Assembly: GCA_041563315.1 (NCBI GenBank)
Contig: JBFFNE010000004.1
Location: 4,976 to 68,975 of the forward strand
DNA length: 64,000 bases
Direction: 5' to 3'
Source of the DNA: JBFEYJ01 sp041563315
GTDB lineage: Bacteria; Pseudomonadota; Gammaproteobacteria; Thiohalomonadales; Thiohalomonadaceae
Part shown: positions 55,646 to 64,000 of the stretch, piece after piece
Position numbering within the stretch: the stretch's first letter is position 1
Layout: the number at the start of each line of letters is the position of its first letter
The notes under the pieces: generated by a model
Databases searched by the model: none
What the model was told of the DNA's origin: nothing
Seen by the model: only the letters and a program-made list of their open reading frames with translations
Position numbers and translations under genes: made by a program

Positions 55646-57901
55646 ATGAGCGAAACGAGCGAGATCAATTACGAGGGCATCGAACAGCTGCCCCTGAAGG
55701 ACTTCAGCGAAAAGGCGTACCTCGACTATTCGATGTACGTCATCATGGACCGTGCCCTGCCTAACATCGGCGATGGCCTCAAGCCAGTACAGCGGCGCAT
55801 TATCTATGCTATGTCCGAACTGGGCCTGAAGGCGGACTCCAAGTACAAAAAATCGGCGCGCACCGTCGGTGATGTGCTGGGTAAATACCATCCTCATGGC
55901 GACTCGGCCTGTTATGAGGCAATGGTGCTGATGGCCCAGCCCTTCTCCTACCGCTACCCGCTGGTAGACGGCCAAGGCAACTGGGGGGCACCGGACGATC
56001 CCAAGTCCTTCGCTGCAATGCGTTATACAGAGGCACGCCTGGCACGTTTCTCCGAACTGTTGCTCGCCGAGGCAGCGCAGGGCACGGTTGACTGGGTGCC
56101 TAACTTTGATGGCACCCTCGATGAGCCGTCAGTCCTGCCGGCACGGGTGCCGCATGTGCTGCTCAACGGTACCACCGGCATCGCCGTGGGGATGGCCACT
56201 GATATCCCGCCGCACAATCTGCGCGAGGTTGCCGCCGCTTGTATTTGTCTGCTGGAAGCACCAAAGACCACCGTTGAGGAGTTGTGTGAACACGTACAGG
56301 GGCCGGATTACCCGACCGAGGCGGAGATCATCACACCGCGTCGTGACCTGCTGAAAATATATCAGACTGGCGGCGGTAGCGTGCGCATGCGCGCCAAGTG
56401 GGAGCGGGAAGAGGGCGATATCGTCATCACTGCTCTGCCTTATCAGGTCTCTGGCGCCAAGGTGCTTGAGCAGATCGCCGCACAGATGCAGGCGAAGAAA
56501 CTGCCGATGGTCGAGGACCTGCGTGACGAGTCCGACCACGAGAACCCAACCCGCCTGGTTATCATCCCCCGCTCGAATCGTATTGATGTCGAGCAGCTGA
56601 TGACCCACCTGTTCGCCACCACGGATCTGGAGCGCAGTTACCGGGTAAACATGAACGTCATCGGCCTCACTGGTCGTCCTCAGGTCAAGAACCTGAAGAT
56701 GATGCTGGAGGAGTGGTTGCAGTTCCGCCTGCACACGGTACGTCGTCGTCTCGAGTATCGGCTGGAGAAGGTCGACCGGCGCCTGCACTTGTTGGATGGT
56801 CTTCTTACCGCCTTCCTCAATCTCGACGAGGTGATCCATATCATCCGCACTGAGGAAGCGCCCAAAACAGTACTGATGCAGCGTTTCGGCCTTACCGACG
56901 TGCAGGCCGACTTTATTCTTGATACCCGACTGCGCCAGCTGGCGCGTCTGGAGGAGATGAAGATCCGCGGTGAACAGGATGAATTGGCCAAAGAAAAGGC
57001 GGAGCTGGAGAAGATCCTCGGCTCCGACCGTCGCCTCAAGACCCTGGTGAAAAACGAGCTGATTAAGGATGCGGAGGAGTATGGTGACGAGCGTTGTTCA
57101 CCGCTGGTCGAGCGGGAGGCAGCACAGGCGATGGATGAAACGGCGCTTATCAGCGCTGAGCCAATCACCGTAGTGCTTTCCGATAAGGGTTGGGTGCGTG
57201 CTGCCAAGGGGCATGATATCGATCCCACTGCCTTGAGCTACAAGTCTGGAGACAGTTTCAAGGCCAGCGCTGCGGGAAAAAGCAATCAGCTTGCCACCTT
57301 CCTTGACTCCACAGGACGCAGTTACTCGGTGCCGAGTCATACTCTGCCCTCGGCCAGGGGGCAGGGCGAACCACTCAGTGGTCGCGTCAACCCTATCGCC
57401 GGTGCGACTTTTGAGACAGTGCTGATGGGAGGGGAAAGCGATCTCTACCTGCTTGCCAGCGATGCCGGTTATGGTTTTGTGGCCAAACTGGGTGATCTTC
57501 AGGGACGCAACAAAGCGGGAAAGGCGGTTCTCAAACTGCCGTCAGGAGCGACACTCCTGCCACCGCAGCCGGTGAGTGATTATGACTCGCAGCGGCTTGC
57601 CGCAGTCACCAACGAAGGGCGATTGCTGGTATTTCCACTCAACGAACTGCCCCAGTTGTCGAAGGGTAAGGGTAACAAGATCATTGGTGTACCGCCCGGT
57701 AAGGTCACCACTCGTGAGGAGTATGTTGTTTCTGTGGCGGTCCTTGCAGACAATTCGGACTTGACCTTGTATGCCGGTAAACGCCATATCACCCTCAAAG
57801 CCGCGGATCTGGAGCATTACGAAGGGGAGCGTGGCCGGCGTGGCAACAAGCTGCCACGCGGCTTTCAGCGGGTTGATAATATGAGTGTGGAGATGAAATA
57901 A
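55646..57901 (+). CDS. parC: Topoisomerase IV subunit A
   Basis: A 751-residue DNA breakage-reunion subunit. The quinolone-resistance region [33 protein letters not shown] is wild-type in form (Ser and Glu at the usual places, HGDSACYE). The catalytic Tyr is in [10 protein letters not shown]. The C-terminal beta-propeller-like domain has fewer blades than GyrA, as is normal for ParC. It is the partner of parE upstream and probably in the same operon. Confidence 0.97.
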   Translation: MSETSEINYEGIEQLPLKDFSEKAYLDYSMYVIMDRALPNIGDGLKPVQRRIIYAMSELGLKADSKYKKSARTVGDVLGKYHPHGDSACYEAMVLMAQPFSYRYPLVDGQGNWGAPDDPKSFAAMRYTEARLARFSELLLAEAAQGTVDWVPNFDGTLDEPSVLPARVPHVLLNGTTGIAVGMATDIPPHNLREVAAACICLLEAPKTTVEELCEHVQGPDYPTEAEIITPRRDLLKIYQTGGGSVRMRAKWEREEGDIVITALPYQVSGAKVLEQIAAQMQAKKLPMVEDLRDESDHENPTRLVIIPRSNRIDVEQLMTHLFATTDLERSYRVNMNVIGLTGRPQVKNLKMMLEEWLQFRLHTVRRRLEYRLEKVDRRLHLLDGLLTAFLNLDEVIHIIRTEEAPKTVLMQRFGLTDVQADFILDTRLRQLARLEEMKIRGEQDELAKEKAELEKILGSDRRLKTLVKNELIKDAEEYGDERCSPLVEREAAQAMDETALISAEPITVVLSDKGWVRAAKGHDIDPTALSYKSGDSFKASAAGKSNQLATFLDSTGRSYSVPSHTLPSARGQGEPLSGRVNPIAGATFETVLMGGESDLYLLASDAGYGFVAKLGDLQGRNKAGKAVLKLPSGATLLPPQPVSDYDSQRLAAVTNEGRLLVFPLNELPQLSKGKGNKIIGVPPGKVTTREEYVVSVAVLADNSDLTLYAGKRHITLKAADLEHYEGERGRRGNKLPRGFQRVDNMSVEMK

Positions 57902-58135
57902 AGTCGGAACTCAACCATTGTCGAAGTGGTGATGTCCCTCAGCCAGGTGATAAGCACGCGATGGAATGCGTGCATGTCCTCCTGGATATTCTCCGTACGA
58001 TTGAGTGTACTTGTACCTAGGAGTCCCTCGCCTAGCGGCTGGGGAGTGTTTGTGACATGACTTCCCCCCACACATTTTGATGATGAGCTATTGCAGGGGC
58101 AATCCTGGATACGTCTTCGTCTGAGAAGCCTTGCT

Positions 58136-59230
58136 TTAATTATCCCCAGTTCGCTTGCTCTTGAGCTCCTCCAGCTTTTCCAGTACCCGCTGGGCCCGTT
58201 CCAGGCTTTCTCTGGCTTGTTTATGATCCGGAGCCAGCTCCAGGGACTTGTTCCAGAGTGCCGCCGCCTGCTCAAAATTACCTCGGCTGTAGGTGGAGAC
58301 CCCACTCTCAAACAGACGCTCCACCTCTCGTGCTGTCGCCTCATCCAGCTTTCTGCTCAGTGTTTTCCACTTCGGATTTCTTGAATCGGCCTGTTGCAGT
58401 GTGTTTAAGTGGTCACGGGCATTAAGGAAGTCTTTTTTGGCAAATGCTTCCTGGTATTTTTTCAGGTACTCATCAACCTGTTTGGCTTTGTTTCGCTCGG
58501 CGGCCTTTAATCGCGCTTGTGTTTTTGCCCTTTGTTTGCTGGCAATTGCCTTTGCCTGGTCTTGCTGTTGCCGCAGCTTCTTCAAACTCTCTGCGATGGC
58601 AGGAGTTTTACTGAGCTCTGCGGCAAGGCTGAGGGTGCGATTGGCGATATCGATGCGATCATTCGCCAGGGCCTTGTTGCCGAAGAGGGCAAGCTCTTTG
58701 GCAATCTTACCCGCTTCACTCTGGATGGCCTCAAGTCGCTGAGCGGCAGTGCGATTACGCGGATCGAAACGGGCGATCTGCTGGTAGGTTGGCAGCGTCT
58801 GTTGTAGCCATGCGCCATGGTCGAGCAGGCGCTTTAGTTCCAGTCGGTCCAACTCCTCTGCCTGTTCCCGGTGGAGCTGTGCCAGCCCATCCTTGAGTAC
58901 CGCACTTTTGGGTAAACGAGCCAAGGCCTCATCATAGGTATCCAGCGCCTGTGCCCATTTTCCATTATTGAGATCAGAACGGGTTTGACGACGGACTTCC
59001 TGCTCGTAACGGGCGGCAAGAGCCTCGACCTCTTTACGTCTTTCGGCAGACTGTAAGTATTCAGGGTCTGTCGGATCGACGCTGCTCAGCGCCTCTAAGG
59101 CTCGTCCATACTGCTTTGAGTCGATCCACTCTGCGACCTGTGATTCCATTGAGTTATAGCTGGTGAGAATGGCGCAACCGGTTTGCATTGCAAGCATGGT
59201 TATCAGCAACAAGTAGCGGGGTGCGATCAT
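58136..59230 (-). CDS. TPR lipoprotein linked to the cyclase gene
   Basis: A 364-residue lipoprotein with a lipobox TGC (Cys19). It is helical throughout: TPR-like repeats at about 34-150 (WAQALDTYDEALARLPKS), a Lys/Gln/Ala-rich coiled-coil middle (about 205-255), and a final TPR pair (NARDHLNTLQQADSRNPK, RGNFEQAAALWNKSLELAPDHKQARESLERA). Function unknown. The start overlaps the cyclase stop by four bases, so the two proteins are made together; it may be a periplasmic partner of the cyclase sensor (inference). Confidence 0.82.
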   Translation of the reverse strand: MIAPRYLLLITMLAMQTGCAILTSYNSMESQVAEWIDSKQYGRALEALSSVDPTDPEYLQSAERRKEVEALAARYEQEVRRQTRSDLNNGKWAQALDTYDEALARLPKSAVLKDGLAQLHREQAEELDRLELKRLLDHGAWLQQTLPTYQQIARFDPRNRTAAQRLEAIQSEAGKIAKELALFGNKALANDRIDIANRTLSLAAELSKTPAIAESLKKLRQQQDQAKAIASKQRAKTQARLKAAERNKAKQVDEYLKKYQEAFAKKDFLNARDHLNTLQQADSRNPKWKTLSRKLDEATAREVERLFESGVSTYSRGNFEQAAALWNKSLELAPDHKQARESLERAQRVLEKLEELKSKRTGDN

Positions 59231-60816
59231 GCGGCCTCTGATTCTGAGCTTTCTATTATGTGGATGATCTCCTCTCGCATAGCTTGGCGGAGGGGATCAA
59301 GGATATCGATAATGTGGTAGATGGAAACGGGTTCTTTCTTTCCACGGAGCTGGATTTTTCCATGGCGCTCGGTGGCAATCCGCGTTTCCATTTTTTTTCC
59401 GCGAAGCATTTGCTCAGTGATAATGGCTTCGCCTGGATTGCCGGCATGTGAGAGTCGAGAGGCAAGGTTTACCGAGTCGCCGACGACGGTGTATTCCATG
59501 CGTTCTGTCGAACCCATGTTACCGGCAAGCATGGTTCCGCTGTTGACGCCGATGCGAAATTCGAGCACTACCTGCTGGCGTTCCTGGCGGCGGATATTCA
59601 TCTCTTTAATCAGTTCCAGAAGCATCCAGGCACAGGACATGGCCTTGAAGCTATGGTCTTCGACTTCCTCAGGTACGCCAAAAACGACCATCGCACAGTC
59701 GCCCATGTATTTGTCGATGTGGCCACCACAGAAGAGCACGGCCTTGGCAATGTGGCTAAAGTAGAGGTTGAGCAAGGCACTGATTTTCTCCGGGCTCATG
59801 CTTTCGGACAAGCTGGTAAAACCAACGATATCGGCAAACAGTACGCTGGCCTCGACATGACGTCCACCTAGCTGAAGTTCCTTCACCGTTTCGAGATCTG
59901 CAATGGCCTGTTTGGCCACCTGCGGAGAAACATAGCGGGAGAAGATTTTCTCGACCTGTTCTTTACGCAATAATCCTTCACCCATCAGGTTGAGGGATTG
60001 AATCAGTACCCCAAGTTCATCGTCGCGCTGTTCGGTTATGCGATAGTCAAACTTACCTTCCGAGAAGGCGCGACTCGCTAGAATCATCTGGTCTATCGGA
60101 CGGGTCAGGCGCTTGCCCAGATAGAGAGAGGCGGCCGTGACAGCAACTAACATCAACAAGATGGTGCTCACCACCATGGTGATCATATCTTTCTTGGCCT
60201 GATTCATGACCGAATGATCAAAGGTGAGCAACGCGTAGCCAACGATGATGTCGCGGAACGTGATAGGGCTGGTATAGGAGATCAGCGCCTCTTCCTGTTC
60301 TGTACTCCAGCGCAGGATGGAGCGATGGTCAGTAAACTGAGCCTGATTTGTGAGTTGAGGTACTGCGCCGGTTTTGGCCACCAGAATGCGCTCATCGCTA
60401 TAGATGGCAGCCCCCTGAATCGTACTATCCTGGTGCATGCTGGTGGTGATGCGCTCAAGATTGAGATGGTCGTTGGCCAGCAGCGGTTCGCGAGCAGTTT
60501 CCACCATCTGCATCACCAGGGTGTTACCGAACTTGTCGATTTGCTCTCCCAGCAGTGCTGTCTGGTTGCCGCCGACCAGCAGTCCAAGGGTAATCATGCC
60601 CGCCCCAATCAACACGGTAAAGGTCAGGGCGAGTTTGATTGCGATCGGGATCCGCTCAGGCAAGTGCCCGTGCCTAACCAGCTCATTCAGGGCCCGGTTT
60701 GAGGCATTAGCTCTGCTCGGCAAGGATCTCAGTGTTGTCACGAGACCGCCGTTCAGCTTCTTCAGTATGGACCGGAGCTTTGTCACGATAATGGGCAGAT
60801 TGGTTTTCCCGTTCAC
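59227..60816 (-). CDS. Membrane class III adenylate/guanylate cyclase with HAMP domain
   Basis: A 529-residue sensor cyclase. Membrane helices at about 58-82 and 211-234 bracket a periplasmic sensor domain (about 85-210, sCache/PAS-like, with IQGAAIYSDERILVAKTG). HAMP at about 235-290. Cyclase domain at about 315-515: metal Asp329 (FADIVGFT) and Asp373 (MGDCAMVVFG), substrate Lys369 and Asp447 (VVGDSVN), Asn450 and Arg454 are all present, so it should be active; Lys/Asp in the base-reading places favours ATP. It starts an operon with the TPR lipoprotein. Confidence 0.93.
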   Translation of the reverse strand: MNGKTNLPIIVTKLRSILKKLNGGLVTTLRSLPSRANASNRALNELVRHGHLPERIPIAIKLALTFTVLIGAGMITLGLLVGGNQTALLGEQIDKFGNTLVMQMVETAREPLLANDHLNLERITTSMHQDSTIQGAAIYSDERILVAKTGAVPQLTNQAQFTDHRSILRWSTEQEEALISYTSPITFRDIIVGYALLTFDHSVMNQAKKDMITMVVSTILLMLVAVTAASLYLGKRLTRPIDQMILASRAFSEGKFDYRITEQRDDELGVLIQSLNLMGEGLLRKEQVEKIFSRYVSPQVAKQAIADLETVKELQLGGRHVEASVLFADIVGFTSLSESMSPEKISALLNLYFSHIAKAVLFCGGHIDKYMGDCAMVVFGVPEEVEDHSFKAMSCAWMLLELIKEMNIRRQERQQVVLEFRIGVNSGTMLAGNMGSTERMEYTVVGDSVNLASRLSHAGNPGEAIITEQMLRGKKMETRIATERHGKIQLRGKKEPVSIYHIIDILDPLRQAMREEIIHIIESSESEAA

Positions 60817-61101
60817 ACGCTATCCAGGTTGCTCTGCATATTATGGTTATGCGAAACACCCCAATATTACCATGTTATCGCTCGATTCAAAAAATACTTG
60901 TGAAATCAACAGGAAGTGAAGCCTCATAGTGTTTTTTTACCGCATAGTGAGGTGGAGGAAGGTAGCTTCTAATGCGAGCTATGTTGATGAGTTCTAAAGA
61001 GTTGAACTTCTGTTGAGCGGCAATGGTCTATGAATCGCATTGGCGAGAAGCCGATGTTCGACATTTTTACTATTGGCTTGACCAGGAGTACTGGAAAAAT
61101 A

Positions 61102-61977
61102 ATGAAACGCATCGTACTGTTTTTGGCCACCAATTTTGCCATTCTTCTTGTGTTGAGTATCAGCGCGAGGATCTTGGGAGTTGATCGCTTCCTCACCGCC
61201 AATGGGCTGGACTTGACGCTGCTGCTAGGATTTGCTGCGCTCATCGGTTTTGGCGGCTCCTTCATCTCCCTTGCCATTTCCAAGTGGATGGCAAAGCGGT
61301 CGACCGGGGCAGAGGTCATTACCCAGCCGCGCAACGAGGCAGAGCAGTGGTTGGTGGACACCGTCCGCCGCCAAGCATACCAAGCCGGTATCGGCATGCC
61401 TGAGGTGGCCATCTACCACGCACCGGACCTGAATGCATTTGCTACCGGCATGAGCCGCAATAACGCCCTGGTGGCAGTTAGTACTGGCTTGTTGCACGGG
61501 ATGGGGCGTGATGAGGTGGAGGCGGTGCTGGCTCACGAGGTCAGTCATGTGGCTAATGGTGATATGGTGACACTGACCCTGATTCAGGGGATAGTGAATA
61601 CTTTTGTCATTTTCCTCTCGCGAGTCATCGGCTATGCCGTGGACTCATTCCTGCGTCGTGACGGTGAACACTCTGGTCCGGGGATTGGATACTGGGTTGC
61701 CTCCATTGTCGCCGAACTGGTGCTAGGTATATTGGCCAGTATTATTGTGATGTGGTTCTCGCGTCAGCGAGAGTTTCGTGCTGACAGGGGGGGAGCTACC
61801 CTGGCTGGGCCTGGCAAGATGATCGCTGCCCTGCAGCGGTTGCAGCAGGCTCATGTGCCCTCACAGTTGCCTAATGAGATGGCAGCTTTCGGTATCGCAG
61901 ATGGGCGCAGTCTGGCACGGTTCTTCATGAGCCATCCACCGCTGGAAGAACGTATTGCCGCTTTGCAGAAATATTAA
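61102..61977 (+). CDS. htpX: Membrane zinc protease HtpX
   Basis: A 291-residue inner-membrane M48B protease that helps to degrade misfolded membrane proteins. Two N-terminal helices come first, then HEVSH at 145-149 and further membrane segments with a later Glu in [14 protein letters not shown]. Length is the usual one. ATG 61102 is chosen over ATG 61030, as the usual [17 protein letters not shown] start and an upstream GGAG fit it. The 285-base gap to the divergent cyclase gene holds its promoter, which I could not define. Confidence 0.96.
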   Translation: MKRIVLFLATNFAILLVLSISARILGVDRFLTANGLDLTLLLGFAALIGFGGSFISLAISKWMAKRSTGAEVITQPRNEAEQWLVDTVRRQAYQAGIGMPEVAIYHAPDLNAFATGMSRNNALVAVSTGLLHGMGRDEVEAVLAHEVSHVANGDMVTLTLIQGIVNTFVIFLSRVIGYAVDSFLRRDGEHSGPGIGYWVASIVAELVLGILASIIVMWFSRQREFRADRGGATLAGPGKMIAALQRLQQAHVPSQLPNEMAAFGIADGRSLARFFMSHPPLEERIAALQKY

Positions 61978-62064
61978 GCGGAAGGACTTTTTTGATACAG
62001 GTCCGCTCTTAGAGCGGCTTTTGCTATCAGACCACAGTGGTTAACAGTTTGTGTTGTCCGGTTT

Positions 62065-64000
62065 TTAACCCATTGAGCTGAAATCGTAGTCCATAGAGTG
62101 GCTGACTTCTTGCAGGAAATTTCCCTGGATATAATCGATGCTGGTCGAGTAGATCATCGCGAGGGTATGGGGATCTTCCACGGCATTGGCCACGACCTTT
62201 TTGTTGCTAGATGCAGCCAGTGCGCAAATTTCGTTAACCTTCTCTTGTGACTCTTTGGAACTGCTCAGCGTACCGATGATGGAGGCATCGAGCTTGAGGA
62301 ATTGTGCATCACAGTGCTTGAGCAGATTAGTGAAATTGGCGGCATTGCCGAAGTGATCCAGTGCCAGTCGCACATGCAGTTGATTGAGGCCGTCAATGAG
62401 CATCTTCAACGCCTTGAGGTTGCTGCTGGCGACCGTTTCACTGACTTCGATGACCAGGGTGTTGGGGACAGCATTGGCGGCTTTCAGGATGTCCCGCAGC
62501 CAAGGGAGTAGTTTTTCGTCCTTGAGCGAGGCTCCGGAGAGCTTGACGAAAAGGACTGTCGGTTTGCCGCTGCTGCGCTGCTGGGTGACGGCCTTGATAC
62601 CGTGCGCCAGAACCCAGCGATCGATGGCCGCCATGAGTCCACTTTTTTCTGCTGCCGGCAGGAAATCCTTGGGGAGCAGGAGGTTGCCCTTCTCGTCCTG
62701 CATCCGGAGAAAGACCTCATAGTTCTCTTGTGTATCTCCCTTGATACTGACGATAGGCTGGAACAACAGCTGCATTTTGTTTCCACGCAGCGCAAGCTTG
62801 ATCTGCTTGACTAGTATGGCAGTACGTTCCTGCTCGGCCATCTCCTCCTTATCTGGGAGGTAGATCCTGACCGCATTGCCACCTTGGGCAACGGCTTCAG
62901 TCAAGGCCTTCTCGGCGCGGTTGATCACCTCCAGAGGGTTATCAATCGCTTCGTTATACACACCGATGCCAATACTGCATGTGGTAGTGCCCGTAGCGCC
63001 GTTGAGCTCGAAAATGGCACTTTCAATGCGTTCGCGCAGCACCTCAGCGAAGGCCTGCGCTTTGTCACCCGACAGATTGCGTAACATGACAGTAAAATAC
63101 TCGCCCTCGAAGCGTGCAGTGATGCTGTCTGACTTGCCCAGTTGTTGTTGTATTAACTTGGCCACCTCTGACAGAACCCGGTCGCTGTGAGTGATCCCAA
63201 GATCCTCGCGCAGTTGCTTGTAACTGTCCGGTTTCAAGTAGAGCACTGCGCCCTCTTGACCTTTTTTACCTGCCACGGCACCCAGGGCATCGAGAAAGAA
63301 CCGGCGATTGTAGACTCCTGTGAGCAGATCGAGCTTACTCATGTCATCGAGTTTACGCTCCAGCTCCTCACTATTGGCCTGGGCACGAATGATAATCTGG
63401 GTACAGGGCTCTCCTTCGAAGAAGGCAGGAGTGAATTCCATGGTGAGCTTGAATTCGCTTCCATCCACGTGCAGTGCGTTGACATCAAGCGTGCTCGCAC
63501 TGCTCTTGCCGGCGCTGTAGTTGCGCAGGAACTGTTTGAAGCTGGCATGCTCATCTGCCTTGACCATATTCAGGATCGGCATGCCCTCGATCTCTTCCAT
63601 GTCGGAGTAGCCGAACATCTCCAGGTAGGAGTCATTGGCGAAAATATGCATGCCGTCATGGATATATGTAATCGCATCACGGGAACTGTCAACCAGGGTC
63701 TGCGCACGGATATTCGCCTCTTCCAGCGCCAGTTGGCACTGGTGCAGGAGGCGAAGGTTTCTGGCGCTTGTCGCCTCTCTCAGCACTGCTGTCGTAAGGC
63801 GCTGGGGTTTGCCGATCTCAATGAAATCCCGTGCGCCAGCCTCGAGGAGGGTGTTGATGGTCTCCTCATCCGTGCCGTCGGCAATAACCAGCAGTGGAGT
63901 CTCTTTCTCTTGTTGCTGGAGTATGCCCAAGGCATCGAGAGCGCTAAAGTGGGGGATTTGCGGTTTTGCCAGGATCATGTCGCACTGTTGGGTGCTGAGG
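62065..64000 (-). CDS. FimX-like REC-PAS-GGDEF-EAL protein (cut by window edge)
   Basis: The frame stays open past the ATG at 63978 to the window end, so this is the 3' part of a longer gene and that Met lies within a receiver domain (LSTQQCDMILAKPQIP...). The receiver's usual Asp is replaced in LAKPQIP. PAS domain at about residues 90-200 of the visible part, GGDEF at about 215-370 with EGEYF in place of GGDEF, and EAL at about 385-630 with EVFLR in place of EAL. The pattern matches Pseudomonas FimX, a catalytically dead c-di-GMP receptor needed for type IV pilus twitching. No pilus genes are in the window. Confidence 0.88.
   Translation of the reverse strand, partial: LSTQQCDMILAKPQIPHFSALDALGILQQQEKETPLLVIADGTDEETINTLLEAGARDFIEIGKPQRLTTAVLREATSARNLRLLHQCQLALEEANIRAQTLVDSSRDAITYIHDGMHIFANDSYLEMFGYSDMEEIEGMPILNMVKADEHASFKQFLRNYSAGKSSASTLDVNALHVDGSEFKLTMEFTPAFFEGEPCTQIIIRAQANSEELERKLDDMSKLDLLTGVYNRRFFLDALGAVAGKKGQEGAVLYLKPDSYKQLREDLGITHSDRVLSEVAKLIQQQLGKSDSITARFEGEYFTVMLRNLSGDKAQAFAEVLRERIESAIFELNGATGTTTCSIGIGVYNEAIDNPLEVINRAEKALTEAVAQGGNAVRIYLPDKEEMAEQERTAILVKQIKLALRGNKMQLLFQPIVSIKGDTQENYEVFLRMQDEKGNLLLPKDFLPAAEKSGLMAAIDRWVLAHGIKAVTQQRSSGKPTVLFVKLSGASLKDEKLLPWLRDILKAANAVPNTLVIEVSETVASSNLKALKMLIDGLNQLHVRLALDHFGNAANFTNLLKHCDAQFLKLDASIIGTLSSSKESQEKVNEICALAASSNKKVVANAVEDPHTLAMIYSTSIDYIQGNFLQEVSHSMDYDFSSMG

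Noticed and set aside
57902..58135. Gene or RNA between parC and the TPR lipoprotein
   Set aside because: Only a weak imperfect hairpin near 58020-58046 is seen, with no T-run and no open frame of quality.

Overview
The window is a dense stretch of chromosome from a gammaproteobacterium. Three things support this: the gcvR-bcp block lying divergent from dapA-bamC-(metallo-hydrolase)-purC, parE-parC, and a FimX-like protein. The mix of metabolism (an Mrp antiporter, a pyruvate:ferredoxin oxidoreductase next to a GltD-like flavoprotein, a complete Pel exopolysaccharide locus, much c-di-GMP signalling) would fit an environmental, possibly sulfur-oxidising lineage of the Chromatiales type. That last placement is inference; no sulfur or ribosomal genes are present to settle it. 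No tRNA, rRNA, CRISPR array, transposase or prophage gene was seen.

Layout. 1-6.4 kb: the end of an AI-2E/PerM-type transporter, a small unknown gene, then the pyruvate dehydrogenase genes pdhA, pdhB and a 1016-residue protein that joins E2 and E3 in one chain. 6.6-12.4 kb (minus): the Mrp Na+/H+ antiporter operon with fused mrpA/B followed by C-G. 12.7-17.8 kb: an acidic lipoprotein, an M15-type peptidase with an L,D-transpeptidase, and two divergent DUF1207 outer-membrane paralogs. 17.8-31.2 kb (minus): a nine-gene Pel operon, epimerase-pelA-pelB(N)-pelB(C)-pelC-D-E-F-G, with pelB split into two overlapping genes. PelD keeps its c-di-GMP site. 31.7-34.4 kb: an M48 lipoprotein protease, a methyltransferase and a RibD-type reductase. 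34.6-39.9 kb: GltD-like flavoprotein and NifJ. 40-44.6 kb: argG, a membrane PAS-PAS-GGDEF-EAL protein and gloA. 45-49.6 kb (minus): DUF1841, nth, an unknown protein, PIN-PhoH, bcp, a GcvR-like ACT protein. 49.9-57.9 kb: dapA, bamC, a metallo-hydrolase, purC, parE, parC. 58-64 kb: a class III cyclase with a TPR lipoprotein, htpX, and the FimX-like gene cut by the window edge.

How it fits together. Pyruvate can be oxidised by two routes (NAD-linked PDH and ferredoxin-linked NifJ). Surface attachment appears c-di-GMP controlled: PelD would sense it, the 41.3-kb protein has intact cyclase and inhibitory-site motifs, and the FimX-like protein has degenerate ones typical of a binding effector. Between genes there are three copies of an unusual inverted element whose arms are phased GCAAAG units, plus at least two other palindromic repeats. 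I judge these elements, the E2-E3 fusion and the split PelB the most interesting parts of the window.
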